Source of the DNA: Oscillospiraceae bacterium
Lineage (GTDB): Bacteria > Bacillota_A > Clostridia > Oscillospirales > Oscillospiraceae
Direction of reading: 5' to 3'
Length of the DNA: 11,308 nucleotides
NCBI GenBank assembly: GCA_017627975.1
Contig: JAGAFT010000117.1
Coordinates: 1 to 11,308, forward strand
Part shown: positions 5,989 through 11,308 of the stretch, piece by piece
How positions within the stretch are numbered: position 1 is the first letter of the stretch
Layout: every line of letters begins with the position of its first letter
Notes under the pieces: model-generated
Database searches by the model: none
What the model was told of the DNA's origin: nothing
The model's input: only the letters and a program-made list of their open reading frames with translations
Program-made: the position numbers and the translations under genes

Positions 5989-7610
5989 AACAGATGGACA
6001 TCCCCTGGTGGAAGCAGACGGTGATTTATCAGGTCTATCCGCGGAGTTTCTGTGACTCCAACGGCGACGGAATCGGGGACCTCCCGGGAATCCTCTCCAG
6101 GCTGGACTATCTCGAGAAGCTCGGAATCGGCGCGATCTGGCTCTCTCCGGTTTTCTGCTCGCCGCAGGACGACAACGGATACGACATCTCAAACTATCAG
6201 GACATCGATCCCATCTTCGGAACGCTGGAGGATATGGACCGCCTGATTGCCGAGGCCGGGAAGCGAGGGATCCGGATCATTCTGGACATGGTGCTGAACC
6301 ACTCTTCAGATGAGCACCGCTGGTTCATTGAGGCAAAAAAGAGCCGGGACAACCCGTATCACGACTATTACATCTGGCGCGACGGCGACGGCGTGACGCC
6401 CCCGAATGAGCTGAAGTCCGGCTTCGGCGGCTCGGCCTGGGAGTGGGTGCCGGAGCTGGGACAGTATTATTTCCATCAGTTTTCGGTGAAGCAGCCTGAC
6501 CTGAACTGGGATAACCCGAAACTCCGCGCGGAGCTTTATCAAATGATCAACTGGTGGACCGATCGGGGCATCGGCGGCTTCCGACTGGATGTTGTGGATC
6601 ACCTGGGGAAAGACCCGGACCATGGCCTTATGAAGTGTGCCCCCACGCTGCACCCCTATGTCCGCGAGATGAGCCGGGCGGCGTTTCAGAAACCCGGCCT
6701 GGTGACGGTCGGAGAGGCCTGGAGCGCGGATGTGGAGGGAGCGAAACTCTACAGCAATCCGGACGGATCCGAGCTCTCCATGGTTTTCCAGTTTGAGCAC
6801 ATGAAGATCGACCAGATCCCCGGCAAAGAGAAATGGGACATGGTTCCGATTGACTTCGTGGAACTGAAAAAGATCTTCACCCGCTGGCAGAAGGGACTTT
6901 ACGGTCAGGGCTGGAACAGCCTCTTCTGGGAAAACCACGACCTGCCGCGCAGCGTCTCCCGCTTTGCCGACGACGGTGTGTACCGGGTGGAGTCTGCAAA
7001 GATGCTGGCAATCCTCCTGCACGGGATGCAGGGGACACCCTATGTCTATCAGGGCGAAGAACTCGGCATGACCAATTATGACTTCCGGGTAGAGGAGTGC
7101 CGGGATATTGAGATCCTGAACATGGTGCGTGAGCGCCGGGAACAGGGCTACTCCGAAGCGTGGATCCGCGACGCGATCCGGCGCAAAGGCCGTGACAACG
7201 CCCGGACACCCATGCAGTGGAGCACGGCGCCCAACGCCGGCTTCACGACGGGCGAGCCGTGGCTTACGGTGAACCCGAATTACCGCGAGATCAACGCTGA
7301 GGACCAGATTGGACGGGATGATTCGGTTTTCGCCTGCTACCGGACGCTGATCCGGCTGAGAAAAGAACTGCCCGTTCTGGTGAACGGAACCTATAAGCCG
7401 CTGCTGGAGGAGGATAAACGCCTCTTCGCCTACCGGAGGGACGACGGAGAACACAGGCTTCTGGTCGTGTGCAACTTCTTCGGCGAAGCCATGCCGGATC
7501 CTCTCACAGAGGAAGAAAAGGGCGGCAAACTTCTGCTCAGCAGCTACAGCGATGCAGGGAATGATCCCGCGATGCTGCGGCCCTACGAGGCGCGGATGCT
7601 GCTCTTCTGA
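5985..7610 (+). CDS. GH13 alpha-glucosidase, DexB / oligo-1,6-glucosidase type (GH13_31)
   Basis: The protein has 541 residues and no signal peptide, so it is cytoplasmic. GGAGGAAAG (5971-5979) precedes the ATG by 5 bases. It opens with WWKQTVIYQVYPRSF, then the calcium loop DSNGDGIGD (24-32). GH13 conserved regions follow: DMVLNH (101-106), GFRLDVVDH with nucleophile D202, TVGEAW with acid/base E244, and ENHDLPR with transition-state stabiliser D319. The residue after the nucleophile is V203, which in this family goes with cleavage of alpha-1,6 rather than alpha-1,4 links. Segments such as YSNPDGSELSMVFQFEH and ARTPMQW match remembered streptococcal DexB (glucan 1,6-alpha-glucosidase) closely. 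It would release glucose from isomalto-oligosaccharides or related alpha-glucosides brought in by the co-transcribed importer. Activity on sucrose or isomaltulose is possible and cannot be excluded. Confidence 0.93.
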   Translation: MKQMDIPWWKQTVIYQVYPRSFCDSNGDGIGDLPGILSRLDYLEKLGIGAIWLSPVFCSPQDDNGYDISNYQDIDPIFGTLEDMDRLIAEAGKRGIRIILDMVLNHSSDEHRWFIEAKKSRDNPYHDYYIWRDGDGVTPPNELKSGFGGSAWEWVPELGQYYFHQFSVKQPDLNWDNPKLRAELYQMINWWTDRGIGGFRLDVVDHLGKDPDHGLMKCAPTLHPYVREMSRAAFQKPGLVTVGEAWSADVEGAKLYSNPDGSELSMVFQFEHMKIDQIPGKEKWDMVPIDFVELKKIFTRWQKGLYGQGWNSLFWENHDLPRSVSRFADDGVYRVESAKMLAILLHGMQGTPYVYQGEELGMTNYDFRVEECRDIEILNMVRERREQGYSEAWIRDAIRRKGRDNARTPMQWSTAPNAGFTTGEPWLTVNPNYREINAEDQIGRDDSVFACYRTLIRLRKELPVLVNGTYKPLLEEDKRLFAYRRDDGEHRLLVVCNFFGEAMPDPLTEEEKGGKLLLSSYSDAGNDPAMLRPYEARMLLF

Positions 7611-7640
7611 CAGCCTGGTTTCGGCACAGCCGGTCAAGAC

Positions 7641-7674
7641 AAAAAGAAAAACCGGAGACCGAAACGGTCTCCGG
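7641..7674 (-). terminator. Intrinsic terminator of the GH32 gene
   Basis: CCGGAGACCG (7652-7661) and CGGTCTCCGG (7665-7674) form a perfect 10-bp stem with an AAA loop on the plus strand (TTT on the minus strand). Read on the minus strand it is followed by TTTTTCTTTTT, a textbook terminator 51 bases past the GH32 stop. On the plus strand no T-run follows, so termination of the incoming GH13 operon is less certain. Confidence 0.9.
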
Positions 7675-7724
7675 AGAAGAACAGGCAGGATACTCTTCAC
7701 AAGGGCAAAGCAGAAGCTGAACGC

Positions 7725-9203
7725 TCAGACTCCCAGCTGATAGCTGAGCACGTTGATCCGAACGGCCCCGTCGGCAAAGAAGCTGATGCCCTCGGCGCCA
7801 AGATCGGTGCTGACGGTGGCGGAAAGCACCTGCTCACCGTCATTGACGAATACCTCCGCGCTGAAGCGGTCCAGAATGAGGCGAAGCTTCAGACGGCCGC
7901 CGTCGTGACGGACCTTGGCGCGGCGCTGGTGGATGATGGCGCGGCGGGAACCGGAGAACTTCCGGTCGATCTTCAGGACAGACTCATGCGGGCGGAAGCT
8001 GACCGTGGTGTGGTAGAGCTCGTTCTGGGCAAAGCGGACGGCAAAGCGGTTAAACAGCGGCCCTTCCGGCTCAATCTCCAGCTCCAGGTCGACGGTGCGG
8101 CCGTGAATACCGGGAAGCCGGATTTCGGAATCCTCGATCAGCACGTGTTCATGGCGAACGGCTTCTCCGCGCAGCTCCTCCAGCTCCCGGACCGGCGTCT
8201 GGTAAAGGATGCCGTTACGGACGGAGAGCTCTCTCGGCAGGCTCATCTGACCGAACCAGGGGACCCATCTGGTGTGCAGGTTGCAGGTGTCCCAGTTCTG
8301 CATCCAGCCGATCATGACACGTCTCCCGTCGGGGGTGAGGACCGTCTGCGGCGCGTAGAAGTCGATGCCGTAGTCCACGGCGTGGTCGGACTCTTCCGTG
8401 AAGACACCGGTCTCGCCGCAGTGGCCCAGCAGGTAAAAGGTCCCGTTCCCGTTGTGGTATTCAAAGCCCTTCGGCAGCATGTCCTGGGCGCTGGCCAGCA
8501 GCACGTCGTATCCGTCGAGACGGAAGAAATCGGGGCACTCCCACATGAGGCCGATGCGGTTATGATTCTCCGCCAGAGGGCCGACGAGGCTCCAATGAAT
8601 GGCATCCTCGCTGCGGTACTGCAAAATCTGACCGCCCTCGCCGAGGCGGTTGTTGGCGATCAGAGCGAGGAACGAACCGTCGGGGAGCTTCAGGATCTTC
8701 GGATCACGGAAATCAAAGCGGCTGCCGCCGGTCGGAAGATCCGCCTCCGTCAGAATGGGGTTCCCGGCATATTTCTCATAGTTCAGCCCGTCTCCGAAGG
8801 CGAGGCTCTGTGTCTGGACTTCGCGGACCTGCCCGTCGGGCATGGTCTCATGGCGGACAGCGGTATACATGAGCAGCTGCCGTCCGTCGGAGAGCTCGAC
8901 CGCACTGCCGGAGAAGCATCCGTCCTTGTCATAGGGCATATCGGGCGCCAGCGCGCAGGGGAGAAACTCCCAATGCAGCAGATCGCGGCTCACGGCGTGG
9001 CCCCAGTGCATCGGGCCCCAGTGAGAGTCATAGGGGTGATACTGATAGAACATATGGTACTGCCCCTGATACCAGGAAAAGCCGTTCGGGTCGTTCATCC
9101 AGCCAATCCAGGGCGTAAGATGAAAGAGCGGGCGATCCCTGTCGGGGATGGCGCTGCCGTGGCGTTTTTCAAAGCTTCTTGCTTCCTGTAATGCCTGACT
9201 CAT
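7725..9203 (-). CDS. GH32 beta-fructosidase, sucrose / sucrose-6-phosphate hydrolase type
   Basis: From the ATG at 9203 the protein has 492 residues and no signal peptide, so it is cytoplasmic. That ATG is chosen over the one at 9212 because AGAGGA (9218-9213) is 9 bases from it but directly abuts the earlier one. GH32 motifs are in order: WMNDPNG (35-41) with nucleophile D38, the FSGSAV segment (97-102), FRDP (165-168) with stabiliser D167, and WECP (221-224) with acid/base E222. A C-terminal beta-sandwich follows, with ISFFADGAVRINVLSYQL near the end. It hydrolyses the beta-fructosyl bond of sucrose or sucrose-6-phosphate. Since the transporter next door is ABC and no PTS gene is seen, unphosphorylated sucrose or short fructosides are the likelier substrate. 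It converges on the GH13 operon and is divergent from the amylosucrase-like gene. Its promoter carries the palindrome shared with the ABC operon. Confidence 0.94.
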   Translation of the reverse strand: MSQALQEARSFEKRHGSAIPDRDRPLFHLTPWIGWMNDPNGFSWYQGQYHMFYQYHPYDSHWGPMHWGHAVSRDLLHWEFLPCALAPDMPYDKDGCFSGSAVELSDGRQLLMYTAVRHETMPDGQVREVQTQSLAFGDGLNYEKYAGNPILTEADLPTGGSRFDFRDPKILKLPDGSFLALIANNRLGEGGQILQYRSEDAIHWSLVGPLAENHNRIGLMWECPDFFRLDGYDVLLASAQDMLPKGFEYHNGNGTFYLLGHCGETGVFTEESDHAVDYGIDFYAPQTVLTPDGRRVMIGWMQNWDTCNLHTRWVPWFGQMSLPRELSVRNGILYQTPVRELEELRGEAVRHEHVLIEDSEIRLPGIHGRTVDLELEIEPEGPLFNRFAVRFAQNELYHTTVSFRPHESVLKIDRKFSGSRRAIIHQRRAKVRHDGGRLKLRLILDRFSAEVFVNDGEQVLSATVSTDLGAEGISFFADGAVRINVLSYQLGV

Positions 9204-9235
9204 GGCGATCATTCCTCTTCAATTCAGACAGTACT

Positions 9236-9251
9236 CCGCCGCGTGCGGCGG
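9236..9251 (-). promoter_or_regulatory. GC-rich hairpin in the GH32 mRNA leader
   Basis: CCGCCG (9236-9241) and CGGCGG (9246-9251) form a 6-bp stem with a four-base loop. It lies between the predicted start site near 9259 and the ribosome site at 9218-9213. No T-run follows. It could stabilise the 5' end of the mRNA. It directly abuts the operator-like palindrome, sharing base 9251. Confidence 0.5.
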
Positions 9252-9264
9252 GCTTCATGAAACG
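9251..9264. promoter_or_regulatory. Operator-like site over the GH32 start, matching 2062-2075
   Basis: GGCTTCATGAAACG matches the perfect palindrome CGTTTCATGAAACG of the ABC-operon promoter at 12 of 14 positions, including the whole right half and TTCATGAA. It lies just downstream of the GH32 -10 and covers the predicted start site. That placement suits repression by the same regulator. Confidence 0.6.
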
Positions 9265-9265
9265 T

Positions 9266-9274
9266 ATCATATCA
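9266..9274 (-). promoter_or_regulatory. GH32 promoter, extended -10
   Basis: On the minus strand TGATATGAT gives a -10 of TATGAT (9271-9266) with a TGn extension. The -35 region 16-17 bases upstream is poor. Transcription would start near 9259, about 56 bases ahead of the chosen ATG at 9203. Confidence 0.55.
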
Positions 9275-9311
9275 CAGATTACGGTTTTCGCATAGAGCCT
9301 TTTTCTGCTAA

Positions 9312-9357
9312 AACGAAATTTACTGCACAGCGAAATATACAGGCACAGCATTTCGTT
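9312..9357. repeat. AACGAAAT / ATTTCGTT inverted repeat
   Basis: AACGAAAT (9312-9319) has its exact reverse complement ATTTCGTT at 9350-9357, with a third partial copy, GCGAAAT, at 9330-9336. The group lies between the divergent GH32 and amylosucrase-like promoters, upstream of both -35 regions. It may bind an activator or a second regulator. No known motif is assigned. Confidence 0.4.
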
Positions 9358-9361
9358 AATG

Positions 9362-9385
9362 GATATCATTTGAGATATCATTTGA
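9362..9385. repeat. Tandem 12-bp direct repeat next to the amylosucrase-like promoter
   Basis: GATATCATTTGA occurs twice back to back (9362-9373 and 9374-9385) without mismatch. The second copy runs into the -35 hexamer TTGACA (9382-9387). A repeat of about one helical turn touching the -35 is a typical site for a regulator binding as a tandem dimer, or it may be a local duplication. Confidence 0.6.
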
Positions 9386-9410
9386 CAGCAAAGATTTGAC
9401 AGAATACAAT
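9382..9410 (+). promoter_or_regulatory. Promoter of the amylosucrase-like gene
   Basis: A perfect TTGACA (9382-9387) is followed after exactly 17 bases by TACAAT (9405-9410), a near-consensus housekeeping promoter. Transcription should start near 9417, about 30 bases ahead of the ATG. A second TTTGACAG at 9395-9402 is too close to this -10 to act with it. Confidence 0.8.
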
Positions 9411-9447
9411 AAAAATATCAATTCGGACAGTCAACAGAGGGCAAATC

Positions 9448-11308
9448 ATGAACAGAGAAAAGTGGAAAACAGAATTTCGCACTCGCTTCGAAAGCTGCGA
9501 GGAAGAACTGCGGGCACGCTATATGGACCTTTACCACGGCGATGAAGCTGCCTGGGACTATTTTACCGGGATGCTGTACCGGGCCTGGCAGGAACGCTCT
9601 GCGGCGCTGAAGAAGCTGGACCGGCAGCGCCTGAAGAATCCCGACTGGTATCGGGGGCATAACCTTCTGGGCATGCTGATGTACGTAAACGCCTTTGCCG
9701 GAAGCCTGAACGGCGTTCGTGAAAGACTGGATTATCTTGAAGACTGCGGCGTAAACTACCTGCACCTGATGCCGATTCTGGAGAGCCCGAAGGGGCGCAG
9801 CGACGGCGGTTACGCGGTGGCAAACTTCCGGAAGATCGAGCCGGAACTGGGTACCATGGAAGATCTGGAAGCACTGGCCGCGGACTGCCATGCGAGAGGC
9901 ATCTCTCTCTGCCTGGATTTTGTGATGAACCACACCAGCGAGGATCACGAGTGGGCAAAAAAGGCCCGAGCCGGAGACCCGGAGTGCCAGGCGCGGTATT
10001 TCTTCTATGACGACTGGACCATTCCGGAGGAGTTTGAGAAGACGGTGCCGCAGGTATTTCCCACCACCGCGCCCGGCAACTTCAGCTGGTGTGAAGAAGC
10101 TCATAAGGTCGTAATGACAACCTTCTACCCCTATCAGTGGGACCTGAACTACGCCAATCCCATTGTCTTCAATGACATGACGGAAAACATGCTCTACCTC
10201 TGCAATCAGGGTGTGGACATCATCCGCCTGGATGCGGTGCCCTATATCTGGAAGGAGCTTGGCACAAACTGCCGCAATCTGCCGCAGGTCCATTCCCTGG
10301 TACGGATGATGCACATGGCGGCGGACATCGTCTGCCCGGGCACGCTGCTGCTGGGCGAAGTGGTCATGGAGCCCTCCAAGGTCGTCCCGTATTTCGGCAC
10401 GGTGGAGAAGCCCGAATGCCACATGCTCTATAACGTCACCACCATGGCAAGCACCTGGCACACCGTGGCGACCAAGGATGTGCGCCTGCTGCAGTACCAG
10501 CTGAGCCAGGTCTTTGCCCTTCCGAAGGAATACACCTTCCTCAACTACCTGCGCTGCCACGACGACATCGGCTGGGGCCTCGACTACGGTTTCCTCAGCC
10601 ATTTTGGCATGGGCGAGGTGCCGCACAAGAAATTCCTGAACGACTGCCTGACCGGACGCCTGCCGGGCAGCCCGAGCCGGGGAGAGCTCTACAACGACGA
10701 TCCCCGCCTGGGCGACGCACGGCTCTGCGGCACGACGGCTTCGCTCTGCGGCGTAGAGGCGGCGCGCTATGAGAAGGATGAGGAAAAGCTCGCCTGGGCG
10801 CTGCGCCTGGATATCAGCCTGCATGCCTACATGTTCACGCTCAGCGGAATTCCCGTGCTCTACAGCGGCGACGAGATCGCCCAGGAGAACGACTACAGCT
10901 ACCACGATGATCCGGACAAGGCGGCCGACAGCCGCTACCTCCACCGGGGCAATATGAACTGGGAGGCGGCGAAGCTCCGCCACGATCCGGCCACCCCGGA
11001 GGGGCAGATCTTTACCGCGCTGCGTGCGCTGGAGACCCTGCGCGATGCCCACCGCGTTTTTGACAGCCGGGCCGATGTCTGGCTGCTCCGGACCGGGGAC
11101 AACGCTGTCCTCGGCATCGGGCGCTACCATCAGGGGGAGAAGCTGCTGGCCCTCTTCAACTTTGCCGAGACGGAGCGGCGGGTATCGATCGACGAACTGG
11201 GCGAATACCGTGACCTGCTGACCGGGCGGACGGTGGACAAATGGAACCTCACGCTCCTGCCGGGCGGCTTCCTGTGGCTGCTCTGCGATTTCGGCGAAGA
11301 GAATGGAA
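9448..11308 (+). CDS. GH13_4 amylosucrase-like enzyme (stop codon just beyond window)
   Basis: The frame is open from the ATG at 9448 to the window edge, 620 codons. AGAGGG (9436-9441) lies 6 bases upstream. The known Neisseria polysaccharea enzyme has about 630 residues, and its final strand corresponds to LTLLPGGFLWLL (601-612) here, so only a few residues are missing. There is no signal peptide. A helical N-terminal domain (1 to about 85) precedes the barrel. SDGGYAV carries D119 (D144 in Neisseria), DFVMNH is at 157-162, RLDAVPYIWKELGT holds nucleophile D262, LLGEVV holds acid/base E304, and CHDDIGW holds stabiliser D372. DSR (494-496) supplies R496, matching R509 of the sucrose-pocket salt bridge. 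Amylosucrases transfer glucose from sucrose to an alpha-1,4-glucan and release fructose; some relatives mainly hydrolyse sucrose. It has its own strong promoter, divergent from GH32. Confidence 0.9.
   Translation, partial: MNREKWKTEFRTRFESCEEELRARYMDLYHGDEAAWDYFTGMLYRAWQERSAALKKLDRQRLKNPDWYRGHNLLGMLMYVNAFAGSLNGVRERLDYLEDCGVNYLHLMPILESPKGRSDGGYAVANFRKIEPELGTMEDLEALAADCHARGISLCLDFVMNHTSEDHEWAKKARAGDPECQARYFFYDDWTIPEEFEKTVPQVFPTTAPGNFSWCEEAHKVVMTTFYPYQWDLNYANPIVFNDMTENMLYLCNQGVDIIRLDAVPYIWKELGTNCRNLPQVHSLVRMMHMAADIVCPGTLLLGEVVMEPSKVVPYFGTVEKPECHMLYNVTTMASTWHTVATKDVRLLQYQLSQVFALPKEYTFLNYLRCHDDIGWGLDYGFLSHFGMGEVPHKKFLNDCLTGRLPGSPSRGELYNDDPRLGDARLCGTTASLCGVEAARYEKDEEKLAWALRLDISLHAYMFTLSGIPVLYSGDEIAQENDYSYHDDPDKAADSRYLHRGNMNWEAAKLRHDPATPEGQIFTALRALETLRDAHRVFDSRADVWLLRTGDNAVLGIGRYHQGEKLLALFNFAETERRVSIDELGEYRDLLTGRTVDKWNLTLLPGGFLWLLCDFGEENG

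Noticed and set aside
5985..7610. Sucrose isomerase or trehalose-6-phosphate hydrolase as the GH13 operon enzyme
   Set aside because: I see no isomerase RLDRD-type motif near D319, and the segments around the nucleophile and YSNPDGSELSMVFQFEH fit DexB better. This remains a judgement from memory.
6306..7700. 464-codon minus-strand frame opposite the GH13_31 gene
   Set aside because: The plus strand carries the whole GH13 catalytic set; this frame also reads through the GH32 terminator and has no recognisable domain.
7905..9191. 428-codon plus-strand frame opposite GH32
   Set aside because: GH32 motifs WMNDPNG, FRDP and WECP are unmistakable on the minus strand; this frame is a codon-bias shadow.
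9203..9212. ATG at 9212 as the GH32 start
   Set aside because: The ribosome site AGAGGA touches this ATG directly, leaving no spacer; the ATG at 9203 has a 9-base spacer.
9418..11130. Long minus-strand open frame (570 codons) opposite the amylosucrase-like gene
   Set aside because: It lies fully antisense to a protein with all GH13_4 motifs, a strong promoter and a ribosome site. Its own translation shows no recognisable domain and is rich in residues typical of antisense frames in GC-rich genes.
9448..11308. Sucrose phosphorylase (GH13_18) as the identity of the last gene
   Set aside because: That family is about 480-500 residues and lacks the long helical N-terminal domain; SDGGYAV, the RLDAVPYIWKELGT block and the length of about 620 residues fit GH13_4.

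Overview
The window looks like chromosomal DNA of a GC-rich Firmicute (Clostridia-like). Pointers are strong GGAGG-type ribosome sites, a divergent LacI-family regulator, a YesL-like (DUF624) gene inside a sugar ABC operon, a DexB-like cytoplasmic GH13 enzyme, and a typical clostridial-looking signal peptide. Coding DNA is GC-rich while promoters are sharply AT-rich. The genus cannot be named from sequence alone. All assignments come from reading motifs and remembered family sequences, not from database searches.

Layout: (1) 3-677, the end of an F1Fo ATP synthase operon: the C-terminal part of atpD (beta) and an unusually short atpC (epsilon) that stops at the boundary of its beta-sandwich domain. 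(2) 697-745, a 12-bp-stem hairpin between the converging atp operon and lacI. (3) 781-1830 on the minus strand, a LacI-family repressor. (4) 1831-2149, a divergent control region with a promoter for each direction, two palindromes and a spaced direct repeat. (5) 2150-7610, a plus-strand operon: sugar-binding protein, two MalF/MalG-type permeases, a YesL-like membrane protein and a GH13_31 (DexB/oligo-1,6-glucosidase-like) enzyme. It contains two hairpins, one after the binding-protein gene and one before the YesL-like gene. (6) 7641-7674, an intrinsic terminator for the gene arriving from the right. (7) 7725-9203 on the minus strand, a cytoplasmic GH32 beta-fructosidase (sucrose/sucrose-6-phosphate hydrolase type). 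(8) 9204-9447, a second divergent control region. (9) 9448 to the window edge, a GH13_4 amylosucrase-like gene whose stop codon lies just beyond the window.

How it may work together (inference): a CUT1-type ABC importer brings in an unphosphorylated alpha-glucoside, plausibly sucrose or a sucrose-containing/isomalto-oligosaccharide. Its ATPase is not encoded here. In the cytoplasm GH32 would split sucrose to glucose and fructose, the amylosucrase-like enzyme would move glucose from sucrose onto an alpha-1,4-glucan and release fructose, and the GH13_31 enzyme would cleave alpha-1,6 glucosides. A TTTCATGAAA-centred palindrome lies near the start sites of both the transporter operon and the GH32 gene, which ties them into one regulon, most simply under the LacI protein encoded between them and atpC. 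The points most worth following are the partition of sucrose between GH32 and amylosucrase, the shared operator, the binding protein without a lipobox, and the short epsilon subunit.
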